A stretch of 64,000 nt of DNA from Chlorobiaceae bacterium (GTDB taxonomy: Bacteria; Bacteroidota; Chlorobiia; Chlorobiales; Chlorobiaceae): NCBI GenBank assembly GCA_013334225.1, contig JAAXXY010000001.1, positions 124,001 through 188,000 of the forward strand, in the 5' to 3' direction. The position numbers and the translations under genes are program-made. The notes below the pieces were generated by a model. The model was not told the DNA's origin. It worked only from the letters and a program-made list of their open reading frames with translations, and did not search any database. Shown one piece after another: positions 34,095 to 44,058 of this stretch (position 1 is its first letter; every line of letters begins with the position of its first letter).

Positions 34095-35300
34095 CTACCG
34101 TGATACTGGCTTATAGATCAGCAGACCGGCAGTTGCGATTGACGCAAAAACAGCTCCTGCCACAAAAGTTGCCGGTGCTCCCGAGACATTCCACAGTGCT
34201 CCTGCAATGACGCTCGACAGCAGAAGAGTTCCGCCGCTTGCAAGATTGTAGATGCCGAACGCACTCCCTCGAAGATCGGCAGGCGCGCTATCGGCTACAA
34301 GTTTTGAAAGCAGGCCCTGGGTCAGCGCCATGTGGATTCCCCAGAGAGCGGCTCCGCAGAAAGCCACGAACGGTTTCGAGGCAATTGCAAGCAGTATATC
34401 GGATGCGATCAGGACAGCGGTTCCGGGAATGAGAAGCGCTTTGGGCTGCAGTTTGTCCGCAGCTCTTCCTGCAGGGTATGAGAAAACGGAATAAGTGATG
34501 TTCATGACAATCATGATCATGGGAACCAGGCCCGAAGCGAGCCCGATCTGCTGTGCCCGGAGCACGAGAAAAGCATCACTGAAACGGGCAAGTGTCAGTA
34601 CAGAACCGAGTGTGACAATAAGCCAGTAATTGTAAGGAAGTCGTCCGGCGTCAGAGAATGCGAGACGTTTTCCTGAATCGGAAGCTTTATGTGGCGGTTC
34701 CGATACTCCGACGACAAGCAGCAGAACTGAAATGAATGCCGGTATGACAGCTATCCAGAGAACGGATTTGATGTTTCCGGCGAAAAAGGCCATGAATCCC
34801 AGTGCAAGAAGAGGTCCTGCAAATGCTCCAACCGAATCGAGCGCCTGGCGCAGTCCGTATGCCCTTCCGCGCATGTCATCCCCGACAAGATCCGCAATTA
34901 ATGCATCCCTCGGAGCATCTCGTATTCCTTTGCCGATCCTGTCGGTAAAACGTGCGGCAAATATCCATCCCATTGCGTCAGCAAGGGGAAAAAGCGGCTT
35001 TGTAAGAGCGCTCAGTCCGTAACCGAGAACCGCAAGGAATTTGCGTTTGCCGACATAGTCGCTGATCGCGCCGGAAAAAACCTTGGTTACGGAAGCTGTC
35101 GCTTCGGCAATGCCTTCGAGCATGCCTATCGTCAGCATTGAAGCTCCGAGAACGTTCCTCATATAAACAGGCAGCAGGCTGTGTACAAGCTCCGAAGAAA
35201 CATCCATGAACATCGAAACGAAACCGAGAGCCCAGATGCTCTGAGGAAGTGTTCGCTTCCACGTTCCGGGTGAACCGGATTTTTCGGGTTGTTCCGACAT
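34095..35300 (-). CDS. MFS transporter
   Basis: 401-residue inner-membrane transporter of the major facilitator superfamily with about 12 hydrophobic helices in two halves. The loop 2-3 motif is visible as GAISDYVGKRKFLAVLGY (about 76-93), and DRIGKGIRDAPRDALIAD (about 118-135) resembles the second family motif. MFS members of this type are often drug or small-molecule exporters, but the substrate cannot be inferred. It begins 10 bases after the holB stop on the same strand, so the two are probably cotranscribed. Confidence 0.85.
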   Translation of the reverse strand: MSEQPEKSGSPGTWKRTLPQSIWALGFVSMFMDVSSELVHSLLPVYMRNVLGASMLTIGMLEGIAEATASVTKVFSGAISDYVGKRKFLAVLGYGLSALTKPLFPLADAMGWIFAARFTDRIGKGIRDAPRDALIADLVGDDMRGRAYGLRQALDSVGAFAGPLLALGFMAFFAGNIKSVLWIAVIPAFISVLLLVVGVSEPPHKASDSGKRLAFSDAGRLPYNYWLIVTLGSVLTLARFSDAFLVLRAQQIGLASGLVPMIMIVMNITYSVFSYPAGRAADKLQPKALLIPGTAVLIASDILLAIASKPFVAFCGAALWGIHMALTQGLLSKLVADSAPADLRGSAFGIYNLASGGTLLLSSVIAGALWNVSGAPATFVAGAVFASIATAGLLIYKPVSR

Positions 35301-35310
35301 GATCTATTTT

Positions 35311-36474
35311 TCAGGCTCGCTGGAAAAGCGGCCTTAATTCAGAGGATAATGAGGTCAGGACAAGCAGGGGGTTTGCGTTGCGTTCCAGAGCACGGATAGC
35401 TTCTTCGGTGATGGTCGAGATGCGTAAGAAATCGGGTTTTGAAAAATTTTTGGCAAACCGGTCGATTGCATCGATGATATCAGGATTGTTCAATCCCGGA
35501 AAGTGCGGGTTGATCATGCGGTGGTTCACATCCTGAAAAAAAAGCATAAGCGACGCGAGGAACAGGGTGAGTTCGCTGCGTGTAAGGTTTTTTGCATTCT
35601 GTTCGCAGGAAATAACAGCTTCATGGAACCGGCTTGGGGTGAGAACCATGCGCAGGAAATCGAGAGCCTGGTTACGGATTGCAATGGTTGGTGTTTCCTC
35701 TTGATTTCCGGTCCGGCTGTTCATGAGTTCCCATGCAAGCCGGAGGTTGCCCCTTGAAAAATTTACGATGAAACCCAGTTCCGGTTCAACGATCTCCGGA
35801 AGGTTGTCCTGCAGCCATGAACGAAGGTCGGCAGGAGATACCCTGGAAAACCAGAGGGTCTGGCAGCGCGACCTGATGGTTGGAAGCACTGCTTCCGGTC
35901 TCGATGAAACAAGAATGAAAACGACATGTGCAGGTGACTCCTCGAGCAGTTTCAGCAGTTTGTTTGCCGCCGAAAGGTGCAGTCTTTCAGCCTGGGAAAT
36001 TATGAAAACCTTTTTATTTCCCTGTCCGGGCATAAAGGACGCTTTATGCTGGAGGTTCAGAACCTGTTCGGTCAGAATACCCATGGAGCGTTCCATGGCA
36101 GGGGAGAAATAGGGGTTCTGCTTTTTCTGATCCAGCAGGGCGTCATACCGTTCCCTTGCTTCGGTAAACCGTTTGTTTTCCCTGGTCGAATCCGTGGTAT
36201 CGAGCAGAGCCGATTCAACAGGAAAAATATATTCGACGTTTTCATGCATGAAATCCCTTATCCTGAGGCAATCAGGGCAGGTTCCGCATGCACCTTCATG
36301 TTTCGTGTCTGAGGATCGGCAGTTCAGAATGGAGGCTATTTCGAAAGCCGCGGATTCCTTGCCGGAGCCTTCAGGCCCGGCAAAGAGATAGGCATGAGCG
36401 AAACGGCCGGTCTCAAGGGCTTTTTTCAGTATGCGGATCTGCTGTGTCTGGCCGATGATGTTGTTCCAGCTCAT
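35311..36474 (-). CDS. holB: DNA polymerase III subunit delta'
   Basis: 387-residue clamp-loader protein. The N-terminal AAA+ domain has an intact Walker A, GPEGSGKESAAFEIA (about 34-48), a zinc module with CGTCPDCLRI, and the sensor region LLEESPAHVVFILV with SRPEAVLPTIRSRCQTLWF, which includes the SRC motif. The C-terminal part (about 230-387) is the collar domain. Delta' is the best name because of length and the absence of the longer tau/gamma tail, though some groups use similar paralogues. The zinc Cys set is present. Confidence 0.88.
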   Translation of the reverse strand: MSWNNIIGQTQQIRILKKALETGRFAHAYLFAGPEGSGKESAAFEIASILNCRSSDTKHEGACGTCPDCLRIRDFMHENVEYIFPVESALLDTTDSTRENKRFTEARERYDALLDQKKQNPYFSPAMERSMGILTEQVLNLQHKASFMPGQGNKKVFIISQAERLHLSAANKLLKLLEESPAHVVFILVSSRPEAVLPTIRSRCQTLWFSRVSPADLRSWLQDNLPEIVEPELGFIVNFSRGNLRLAWELMNSRTGNQEETPTIAIRNQALDFLRMVLTPSRFHEAVISCEQNAKNLTRSELTLFLASLMLFFQDVNHRMINPHFPGLNNPDIIDAIDRFAKNFSKPDFLRISTITEEAIRALERNANPLLVLTSLSSELRPLFQRA

Positions 36475-36490
36475 ACCTGCATTGTATTGT

Positions 36491-37402
36491 TCAGATAAAG
36501 GTCAGCCAGTTATATGGATCGTCGCCGGTTTTGACAATTTTCAGATAATTATGCTGGAGCGCCTCTGTGATCGGACCGCGTTTTTCGTTGCCGACCGGGT
36601 ACTTGTCGATGCTTCTGACCGGCGTTATCTCGGCAGCCGTTCCGGTAAGAAATACTTCATCGGCAACATAGAGGGCTTCCCTCGGAATCAGTGTTTCCTG
36701 GACCTGATAGCCGAGCTCCCTTGCGATATAGATGACCGCATTGCGGGTTATGCCCGGCAGGATGGACTGGGCCGTCATCGGAGTGTAGACGATGCCGTCC
36801 CGGATCACGAAAATATTTTCGCCGCTGCCTTCCGCGACATAGCCGTTGATGTCGAGCGCGATTCCTTCGGCATAGTCATCCGCAAGTGCTTCCATTTTTA
36901 TGAGCTGCGAATTCAGGTAGTTGCCGCCCGCTTTCGCCCATGACGGCATGGTGTTCGGGGCAGGTCTGTACCATGATGAAACGCGGACATCAACGCCGGT
37001 TTCAAGAACATCCTCGCCAAGATAGCTGCCCCATTCCCATGTTGCGATGGCAACTTCGATGGATGCACGGTGCGGGTTGACGCCAAACGCTCCGAGCCCA
37101 CGATAGACGAGAGGACGGACATAACATGACTTGTGGCTGTTGGCGTGTATGGTGCTGATAACAGCGTCTTTCAGTTCTTTTTCGGAGAAAGGAATTTCGA
37201 TACGGTATATTTTTGACGAATCCCTGAGGCGTCTGATATGATCATCGAGAAAAAGAAGGGCCGAGCCTTTCATGGTTTCATAACAACGGATTCCCTCAAA
37301 AGTGGTTGAACCATAGTGAACAGCATGTGAAAGGACATGTATTTTTGCGTCATTCCAGTCAACGAGTTCGCCGTTCATCCATATTTTAGCAGACTTGTTC
37401 AT
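36491..37402 (-). CDS. ilvE: Branched-chain amino acid aminotransferase
   Basis: 303-residue class IV PLP aminotransferase that makes or breaks down Leu, Ile and Val. KIWMNGELVDWNDAKIHVLS opens the family. YVRPLVYRGLGAFGVNP is the substrate region. The PLP Lys is in SWAKAGGNYLNSQL (about 155-168), and VAEGSGENIFVIRDG and LTGTAAEITPV complete the active site. It lies 16 bases upstream of holB. Confidence 0.95.
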   Translation of the reverse strand: MNKSAKIWMNGELVDWNDAKIHVLSHAVHYGSTTFEGIRCYETMKGSALLFLDDHIRRLRDSSKIYRIEIPFSEKELKDAVISTIHANSHKSCYVRPLVYRGLGAFGVNPHRASIEVAIATWEWGSYLGEDVLETGVDVRVSSWYRPAPNTMPSWAKAGGNYLNSQLIKMEALADDYAEGIALDINGYVAEGSGENIFVIRDGIVYTPMTAQSILPGITRNAVIYIARELGYQVQETLIPREALYVADEVFLTGTAAEITPVRSIDKYPVGNEKRGPITEALQHNYLKIVKTGDDPYNWLTFI

Positions 37403-37575
37403 GATTCGGACATTGGATAGTATTGCATTACGGATATAAACTTAAAAGATATATTGTTTTGAATTTTTTAAAAGGAAATGAGGGCGTTTTTCTGATCTTG
37501 CCGTTCTGACGTTCCTTTTTTTACAGCCCGGGAAGGGGAATGCCTGAAAAGCGGATTTTCGAGTGTACCTGCACG

Positions 37576-37609
37576 CAGTATCCCGGACCTGAAAAAAGCC
37601 GGGATACTG
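37576..37609. other. Long-stem hairpin downstream of phosphofructokinase
   Basis: CAGTATCCCGG (37576-37586) and CCGGGATACTG (37599-37609) pair perfectly over 11 bp around a 12-base A-rich loop. It begins 13 bases past the phosphofructokinase stop. There is no U-tract on either side, so it is more likely a 3'-end or mRNA-stabilising hairpin than a simple terminator. Confidence 0.6.
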
Positions 37610-37621
37610 GGCTGGAGGAGG

Positions 37622-38827
37622 TCAGTAGATTCTTTCGTAAATACCTTCCACTTCGCGGTAGATCGGCTCGTAGGAACCGGGAACGCGGCCGAAGCAGATT
37701 CCCATGGATTCATAGATAGCGGCATGATCGAGGTCGACATGACGCTGTGCGATTGCCTTGCTTGACTCGATATACTCGATCTTGCGGCCCTTGACCTTGG
37801 AGATCGTCACCCCGGTTTTGCCTTCAAGAAGAAGAAGAACTGCTCCGCCGCCGGCCTCGAACCCGAAATTGATATCATAAGCCGAGGAGTTTCCGGCACG
37901 TACAAGGTGGCCGGGATGGATTTCACGGACTTCGGGAATTTCATAGATGCCTTCTACGAACATACCGGTCTCTTTCATGAACAGCGGCATCGAGGGGTCC
38001 GCTTTCAGTCTTTTCTGGATCTGCTGGCAGGTGTATTTTCCTGCCCCGGCGAGTTTTTTGTGCCCGAATGCGTCTACACCTGCGGATTCGTCGACGATAT
38101 CGCTTCCGTCGGCATTTTTCAGCCCTTCAGCTACAACGATGGTGTAGGTGCCGCTGTGGACGTCACTCTCCCTGATCCGGCGAGTGAATCGTTCCTTCAG
38201 GTGCTCGTAGACTATATCCCAGTTTGCCGGTATTTCCGGAATGAGAATACAGTCGGCTTCCGCTGCGATGCCGCTGCGGAAAGCAGTATGACCTGCATAA
38301 CGGCCGAATACTTCGGTGACCAGGACCCTGTTGTGTGTTTTGCCTGTTGTTTTCAGGTCGTGCACGAATTGCGCGATGCGGTTTACGGTTGAATCGCCGC
38401 CGACAGAGTATGTCTGCAGGTCGAGGTCCATGGTTTTGGGGCAGTGAATGCACTGGATGCCGTTCTGGTTGAGATCGACCATAACGCTGCCGGAGTCGTC
38501 GCCGCCGCTGATGATTAAAGCGTCAAGCTCGAATTTTTTCATTCCGGCCTTGATGCGGCTGTATTTTTCCGGATTGCTGATCGCCTTGATCTTGACCCTT
38601 GAATGTCCTGCCTCTGAACCTGCAAAATTGGCGTCGAAACGGTCAAGACGTGCCGGGTCAAGTTTAACGATATGCTGCTGGTCGAGCAGATTGTAAAGGC
38701 CGGCATAGCCGTTCGGGATTATATAGAGTTCCAGGCCTTTCGACAGGGCCATCAGTGCAGCGCCTTTCAGTACGGCGTTCAGTCCGCCGCAGTCTCCGCC
38801 GCTGGTCAGGATGCCAATTTTTTTCAC
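37622..38827 (-). CDS. 6-phosphofructokinase, probably PPi-dependent
   Basis: 401 residues of the phosphofructokinase A family; phosphorylates fructose 6-phosphate. The start GTG at 38827 has AAGGAGA at good distance. GILTSGGDCGGLNAVL opens the nucleotide site. The donor-specificity loop reads GGDDSGS at 108-114, with Asp where ATP enzymes have Gly, and the substrate motif reads PKTMDLD (130-136), with Lys before Thr. Both are features of PPi-dependent enzymes in the known rules. If so it works in both glycolytic and gluconeogenic directions. A 9-bp inverted repeat sits 57 bases upstream. Confidence 0.88.
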   Translation of the reverse strand: MKKIGILTSGGDCGGLNAVLKGAALMALSKGLELYIIPNGYAGLYNLLDQQHIVKLDPARLDRFDANFAGSEAGHSRVKIKAISNPEKYSRIKAGMKKFELDALIISGGDDSGSVMVDLNQNGIQCIHCPKTMDLDLQTYSVGGDSTVNRIAQFVHDLKTTGKTHNRVLVTEVFGRYAGHTAFRSGIAAEADCILIPEIPANWDIVYEHLKERFTRRIRESDVHSGTYTIVVAEGLKNADGSDIVDESAGVDAFGHKKLAGAGKYTCQQIQKRLKADPSMPLFMKETGMFVEGIYEIPEVREIHPGHLVRAGNSSAYDINFGFEAGGGAVLLLLEGKTGVTISKVKGRKIEYIESSKAIAQRHVDLDHAAIYESMGICFGRVPGSYEPIYREVEGIYERIY

Positions 38828-38883
38828 GGTTCCGTTCTCCTTCGATGCTCTGGTTAGTTTTTAATGGCTGAATTTGTTTATTT

Positions 38884-38907
38884 GCAAGGAAATAAAAGTT
38901 TCCTTGC
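38884..38907. promoter_or_regulatory. 9-bp inverted repeat between pfk and the permease gene
   Basis: GCAAGGAAA (38884-38892) and TTTCCTTGC (38899-38907) pair perfectly around a 6-base loop. It lies 57 bases before the phosphofructokinase start and 105 bases before the divergent permease gene. No T-run follows. It may be an operator-like site; the binding protein is unknown. Confidence 0.4.
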
Positions 38908-39012
38908 CTGTTGGAACCAAGATAGATTTTTTGTGTGATTTTTCATCGACAGGCAGCAAAAAATCAAATAAAGACCGGAGCATTCAACAATTCCTGAACT
39001 TCTTTTTTATCA

Positions 39013-40287
39013 ATGAATTACATGGATGAGGCGAAAATCGCCCTTGTTCATCTCCGTGAGAGAAAACGCCAGACCATGCTTTCAGCGCTCGGGGTTGCTG
39101 TTGGCTCGGCCATGCTGATCACAACGATTTCCGTTGCCCGGGGTTCCTCGTCGAATGTTATCTCAAAAGTGATCGATACTTCTCCCCATGTGCTCATCAA
39201 GTCAGAAAGGATTGTGCCTCTTTTGCCGGACAATCTTTTCGACCGGCAGGGGCGCAGGGTTGCCATGGTGACGAAAAATGTCACAACGGACAAAAAGGAG
39301 GTTATTAAAAACTATACCGAAGTGGTTGAGAGCATTCGTCCGGTCACGCAATTGCAGACTATTTCACCGTTCGTGCTCAGCAAAGTCATAGCAAGGAACA
39401 AAACCCGCGTCACTCCATGCCTTGCCAGGGGTGTGGAGCCCCGTCTCGAAGGTGAAATCGCGGGCCTGAAAAAAAATCTTCTTGAACAGAATGCGCTGGA
39501 GGAACTGACCTATACGACGAACGGCATCATTGTAGGCGATCTCCTTGCAAAAAAACTCAGGGTTGACTACCATGACCGGATTGTGCTGGTGACGAAAAAC
39601 AGCGAGGAGTTCCCCGTAACCCTGGTCGGGAGGTTCAGCAGCGGTTTCAATGCGAAAGACGAGCGGGAGGCCTATGTCAACCTTGCTCTTGCCCAGAGAA
39701 TGGAAGGTATAGTATCGAATTCGGTTAGCGGTATAGGGCTGAGGACGGCCGATGTCGGGCGTGCGCGCCAGACGGCGGCAAAGGTGCAGGAACTGAGTGG
39801 CTATAAAAGCGAAAGCTGGGACGAGACCAACCGGAATGTTATCGAATTCTACAACCGCAATGCCGTGATAACGCTGGTGCTGGTCGGTTTTGTCTTTATT
39901 GTTGCCGGGCTTGGAGTATCATCGGTAATGACAACCGTGGTGCTGCAGAAAGTCAAGGATATAGCGATCCTTCGTTCGATGGGCGTTCAACGGGGCAGCA
40001 TCACCCGTATTTTCATGTTTGAAGGGTTCCTGATCGGTGTGCTCGGCGTGCTTTTAGGAAGTCCGCTGGGTCATATGATCTGCCATTTTGTTTCTTCAAT
40101 CCGGTTCGAGGCCAGTACCGCCGGGGTACTGAAAAGCGACAGGATCACCCTTGTCGAAACGCTCGATGCCCATCTGATCGTGATCGTTTTCGGCATACTC
40201 ATTTCGGTGTTTTCATCCCTCTTCCCGGCAAGAAAAGCTACACGTTTTTCACCGGTCAGTGTTCTCAGGGGAGAAGTCGGAGCTTAG
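39013..40287 (+). CDS. ABC transporter permease (FtsX/MacB/LolC-E type)
   Basis: 424 residues. An N-terminal membrane helix lies at about 22-42 ([22 protein letters not shown]) before a periplasmic MacB_PCD domain (about 45-270). Three helices of the FtsX domain follow between 280 and 415, including [23 protein letters not shown] and the short motif [10 protein letters not shown] that contacts the ATPase. The protein ends with [17 protein letters not shown], typical of the family. Such permeases work with an ATPase and often move lipoproteins or antibiotics. No ATPase gene is adjacent, so the partner is elsewhere. It ends with a 4-base overlap with ispF. Confidence 0.85.
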   Translation: MNYMDEAKIALVHLRERKRQTMLSALGVAVGSAMLITTISVARGSSSNVISKVIDTSPHVLIKSERIVPLLPDNLFDRQGRRVAMVTKNVTTDKKEVIKNYTEVVESIRPVTQLQTISPFVLSKVIARNKTRVTPCLARGVEPRLEGEIAGLKKNLLEQNALEELTYTTNGIIVGDLLAKKLRVDYHDRIVLVTKNSEEFPVTLVGRFSSGFNAKDEREAYVNLALAQRMEGIVSNSVSGIGLRTADVGRARQTAAKVQELSGYKSESWDETNRNVIEFYNRNAVITLVLVGFVFIVAGLGVSSVMTTVVLQKVKDIAILRSMGVQRGSITRIFMFEGFLIGVLGVLLGSPLGHMICHFVSSIRFEASTAGVLKSDRITLVETLDAHLIVIVFGILISVFSSLFPARKATRFSPVSVLRGEVGA

Positions 40288-40757
40288 GCCTCGCTGATTA
40301 TGCAGACTGCGTGAGCGGCGGCTCCTTCTTCCCGGCCGATGTAACCGAGTTTTTCATTGGTTGTGGCCTTTACCGAAACGGCGCCGAGTTCGAGGCCGAG
40401 ACAACGTGCGATATTTTTACGCATGTCGGTAATGTAGGGCGCAATTTTCGGTGCTTCGAGCAGGAGCATGGCATCGACGTTAACCGCCTTGTAGCCATTC
40501 TTGTCAAGCAGTTTTCCAACCTGTTTGAGCAGGATCATGCTGTCGATATCCTTGAATGCCGCACTGGTATTGGGAAAATGAAGGCCGATATCTCCCAGGG
40601 CCGCTGCGCCGAGCAGTGCGTCGCTCACTGCGTGAAGGAGTACGTCGGCATCGCTGTGGCCTTCAAGCCCTTTCAGGGCAGGGATATGGACACCACCGAT
40701 AACGAGTTTCCGGCCTTCGGCAAAAGGGTGTACATCAATACCGATTCCAATACGCAT
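40284..40757 (-). CDS. ispF: 2-C-methyl-D-erythritol 2,4-cyclodiphosphate synthase
   Basis: Fifth step of the MEP isoprenoid pathway, needed for carotenoids, quinones and chlorophyll tails. 157 residues from ATG 40757 ([15 protein letters not shown]); an upstream TTG adds two residues. Zinc ligands Asp and His are in IDVHPF and the third His in [33 protein letters not shown] and [15 protein letters not shown] are intact. It overlaps the permease stop by 4 bases in convergent orientation. Confidence 0.96.
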   Translation of the reverse strand: MRIGIGIDVHPFAEGRKLVIGGVHIPALKGLEGHSDADVLLHAVSDALLGAAALGDIGLHFPNTSAAFKDIDSMILLKQVGKLLDKNGYKAVNVDAMLLLEAPKIAPYITDMRKNIARCLGLELGAVSVKATTNEKLGYIGREEGAAAHAVCIISEA

Positions 40758-40782
40758 AAACAAAAAGGATTTAAAAATTGAG

Positions 40783-41727
40783 TTAACAGGTTACAAGGCT
40801 TCCACAGTACTCCTCGAATGCAGGAGCTCCGGGTGCTGAAAAAAATTGTTCGATGGCGATAGCGATTTTTTCTCCGATGTCCGGATAGACGAAATTCATG
40901 GTGCCGATCTGAACGGCTTTTGCTCCTACAAGCAGGAATTCCATGGCGTCTTCGAAACCGGCGATGCCTCCCATACCGACGATAGGGATTTTTACGCTGT
41001 TGTAAACTTCCCAGACTTTGGCGAGGGCAACCGGCTTGATTGCGGGACCTGACAGTCCGCCGGTGATGTTTTTCAGCAGCGGCTTGCGGGTTTTGTAATC
41101 GACGGCCATGCCGACCACCGTGTTGATAAGGGAGACGGAATCTGCTCCGGCTTCTTCAGCTGCAAGTGCGATTGAGCTTATGGATGTGACATTGGGTGTC
41201 AGCTTGATCATCAGGTGACGTTCCGTGATCCTGCGGAGTTCCGAAACGATGGCAAAAGTCGCTTCCCGGCTGACCCCCATGATCATGCATTCCCCCTTGA
41301 CATTGGGGCATGAGAGGTTGATTTCGTAGGCATCGATCCCTTCGATCTCGTCAAGCCTCGAAATGACTTCGCAGTACTCATCATTCGAGCGTCCGGCAAT
41401 ATTGACGATGATTGAGGTGTCAAGCTGTTTCAGAAAAGGTGTTTTTTCGGTGATGAACCGCTCGAGCCCTACATTGGCAAGGCCGATCGCATTGATCATC
41501 CCGGAAGGAGTTTCAGCAATGCGTTGAGGAGGATTGCCGGTTCTTGGCTCAAGTGAGATCGCTTTGGTTACCAGACCGCCGATTCTGGAAATATCACAGA
41601 GTCTGCTGATTTCTTCACCGTAGGATACGGTTCCCGAGGCAAGAAGGACCGGTGATTTCAATGAAAGTCCCCGGCCAAGGGAAACGGACGTGCAAGTAGC
41701 TGATGGAGCTGTTCCGTGCTGGTTCAT
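40783..41727 (-). CDS. pyrD: Dihydroorotate dehydrogenase B, catalytic subunit
   Basis: Oxidises dihydroorotate to orotate in pyrimidine synthesis. 314 residues, class 1B-type (NAD-linked through PyrK). FMN-binding [11 protein letters not shown] and the conserved [10 protein letters not shown] (catalytic Cys, about 130s) are visible, as are LIKLTPNVT and [17 protein letters not shown] near the end. PyrK is not adjacent. The start ATG at 41727 begins [12 protein letters not shown], a short extra tail before the family core [10 protein letters not shown]. The gene lies 20 bases from ispF on the same strand, a likely operon. Confidence 0.93.
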   Translation of the reverse strand: MNQHGTAPSATCTSVSLGRGLSLKSPVLLASGTVSYGEEISRLCDISRIGGLVTKAISLEPRTGNPPQRIAETPSGMINAIGLANVGLERFITEKTPFLKQLDTSIIVNIAGRSNDEYCEVISRLDEIEGIDAYEINLSCPNVKGECMIMGVSREATFAIVSELRRITERHLMIKLTPNVTSISSIALAAEEAGADSVSLINTVVGMAVDYKTRKPLLKNITGGLSGPAIKPVALAKVWEVYNSVKIPIVGMGGIAGFEDAMEFLLVGAKAVQIGTMNFVYPDIGEKIAIAIEQFFSAPGAPAFEEYCGSLVTC

Positions 41728-41791
41728 TGGATCTGGTTTGTCATTTTCCCCTGACCTGCAGAAACCGGCCAGGGGAAAACAGGGAATTCGT

Positions 41792-43912
41792 TCAGTTTTC
41801 CTTTCTGTTCAGATAATACTTCAGGGCATAATCACGCACCATCCTGTGCGTATTGTATACCGGGGCAATGGTTGCAATCGCGTTTCGGATTTTCTTGATC
41901 CATCTGGTCGGTATGTTGTATTCGTTACGGTCATAAAATGTCGGGATGATCTGGTTCTCCAGGACAGTGTAGAGGTTGTCGGCATCGAACCGGTCCTGAT
42001 CTTCGTGGTTTTCAAAAACTTCTCCATGCCCGATAGCCCATCCGTTTTCACCATTGTAGGCTTCCGGCCACCATCCATCAAGCACACTGAAATTCAGGCC
42101 GCCATGCAGCACGGTTTTTTCCCCGGATGTTCCGCTTGCTTCCATCGGTCTTACCGGCGTGTTAAGCCAGACATCGACGCCTGATACCATCCGTTTTGCA
42201 ACGCCAAGGTTGTAATTTTCAAGGAAAATGATTTTGCCGTTGAATTGCGGTCTGTGCGAATACTCGACAATCTGGCGAATGTATTCTTTGCCGGCATCAT
42301 CGTGCGGGTGTGCCTTTCCGGCGAAAATGATCTGCAAAGGCCTTTTCGGATTGTTGATGATCCTGTTAAGGCGGTCAAGGTCTTTGAAAATCAGCGGAGC
42401 CCTTTTGTAGGTTGCAAAACGGCGGGCGAAGCCGATGGTCAGGATGTCTGGGGAAAGGGTATTTTTTTCGGACCGCATCATGTCATAATCACGGGAGAGC
42501 GAGTGAGAATGCTGATGGTAGAGCTGATTGGCAATGTAACGGTAGATGAAGTCGATCAGGTTGCGCTTCAGGCTGTAGCGAAGCGACCAGATCTCTTCGT
42601 CGGATACCTTTGCCAGAACGGCTTCTGCAGTTTCACGTGAAGCGATCATCTCATCGATGCTTTCAGCATTGTTTCTCCAGAACGTATCAGTGTATCCATA
42701 TGCCCAGCTGCTTGCATGCACTCCATTGGTGATATGACCGATAGGAACTTCGGAAACAGGGAGCCCGGGATAAAGATGCTGCCACATTGTTCGTGAAACT
42801 TCCCCATGCAGTTTCGATACGCCGTTTGCCGCCCGTGACAGTTTCAGGGCAAGCACGGTCATGGTGAAAAGGCCGTTCAGATCGTTTTCGTTCTCGGAAC
42901 CGAGCTTCATGAGTTCGTCGAAGGTTATGCCTATATGGGAAAGATACTTGTCGAAGGTATAATGCATCATGTCCCTTGAAAAACGGTCATGACCGGCGGC
43001 GACGGGCGTATGGGTCGTAAAGACGCAACGTGAACGGACATTATCGATAGCATCTTTTGCAGGGACACCTTTCGACAACTCCCTTGAGAGAAGTTCGAGT
43101 GTGAGAAATGCCGAGTGACCTTCATTCATGTGATATACCGCAGGTTCGAGACCGAGCTTTTCAAGCAGTTTCACCCCACCGATGCCGAGGACAATTTCCT
43201 GGTTGATGCGCATGTTCTGATCGCCGCCGTAAACACGGCAGCAGATATCCCGGTAATGCGATTCGTTTGCCGGTATGTTGGTATCGAGAAGGTAGAGCGT
43301 TGCCCTTCCTACCTTCAGGCTCCATGCCTGTGCCAGTACTTCGCTCTGGGCGATATTGACCGAAATGATCAGGTCCTTTCCATCGGGGCCCGTTACTTTT
43401 TCAATGGGGAGCCCTTCCGGGTATTGATGGGGATAATCTTCTATCTGCCATCCGTCACGGTTGAGGTACTGGCGGAAGTACCCTTCCTTGTAAAAAAGGG
43501 TGATGCCGATAAAGTTGATGCCAAGGTCGCTTGCCGATTTCAGGTGGTCTCCGGCAAGGACGCCAAGGCCTCCGGAATAGATCCTGACACTCTCATGAAT
43601 ACCGAATTCCGCACTGAAATAGGCGACCGGATTTTTTACAAGTTCCGGCGTGTTTTTTGCCGCCCAGGTATTTTTTTCATTGATATAAGCGTTGAAACGG
43701 TTATAGACACTGTCTATTTTACCCTTGTATTTACAATGGCATCGTGCTGCCAGTTCGTCATTGGAAATATGCCGCAGCAGTTCGACAGGGTTGTGATTGT
43801 TTCTTTCCCAAAGCAGGGGAGAAAGCTCCTCGAAAAGCTGTTTTGCTTCTGTATCCCAGGACCACCACAGATTTTTCGTGAGTTCTTTAAGGGAAATTAT
43901 TTTTTTTTGCAT
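41792..43912 (-). CDS. glgP: Alpha-glucan phosphorylase (DUF3417 type)
   Basis: Releases glucose 1-phosphate from glycogen or maltodextrins. 706 residues of the short GT35 class found in archaea, Thermotoga and green bacteria, with the N-terminal DUF3417 part (LKELTKNLWWSWDTEAKQLF). YFSAEFGIHESVRIYSGGLGVLAGDHLK is the N-terminal glucan domain (split here as YFSAEFGIHESVRIYSG and GLGVLAGDHLK). The PLP Lys lies in EASGTSGEKTVLHGG (about 616-630) and NLGVAKRMVSGVDVWL is the phosphate region. Cytosolic. It is not beside other glycogen genes here. Confidence 0.93.
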   Translation of the reverse strand: MQKKIISLKELTKNLWWSWDTEAKQLFEELSPLLWERNNHNPVELLRHISNDELAARCHCKYKGKIDSVYNRFNAYINEKNTWAAKNTPELVKNPVAYFSAEFGIHESVRIYSGGLGVLAGDHLKSASDLGINFIGITLFYKEGYFRQYLNRDGWQIEDYPHQYPEGLPIEKVTGPDGKDLIISVNIAQSEVLAQAWSLKVGRATLYLLDTNIPANESHYRDICCRVYGGDQNMRINQEIVLGIGGVKLLEKLGLEPAVYHMNEGHSAFLTLELLSRELSKGVPAKDAIDNVRSRCVFTTHTPVAAGHDRFSRDMMHYTFDKYLSHIGITFDELMKLGSENENDLNGLFTMTVLALKLSRAANGVSKLHGEVSRTMWQHLYPGLPVSEVPIGHITNGVHASSWAYGYTDTFWRNNAESIDEMIASRETAEAVLAKVSDEEIWSLRYSLKRNLIDFIYRYIANQLYHQHSHSLSRDYDMMRSEKNTLSPDILTIGFARRFATYKRAPLIFKDLDRLNRIINNPKRPLQIIFAGKAHPHDDAGKEYIRQIVEYSHRPQFNGKIIFLENYNLGVAKRMVSGVDVWLNTPVRPMEASGTSGEKTVLHGGLNFSVLDGWWPEAYNGENGWAIGHGEVFENHEDQDRFDADNLYTVLENQIIPTFYDRNEYNIPTRWIKKIRNAIATIAPVYNTHRMVRDYALKYYLNRKEN

Positions 43913-44058
43913 AATTGGAAGAGTTGATGAATGCTTTACAGCAAATAGTTGAAGAATGGCAGTATTTTAAGGCTTTTGCGTCCTTTTTCGAAAAGCCTGT
44001 TCATTAAACATGGCTTAATTTACTGTTTTAGAAATGAAAACCGCAAACCCTTTGAGCA

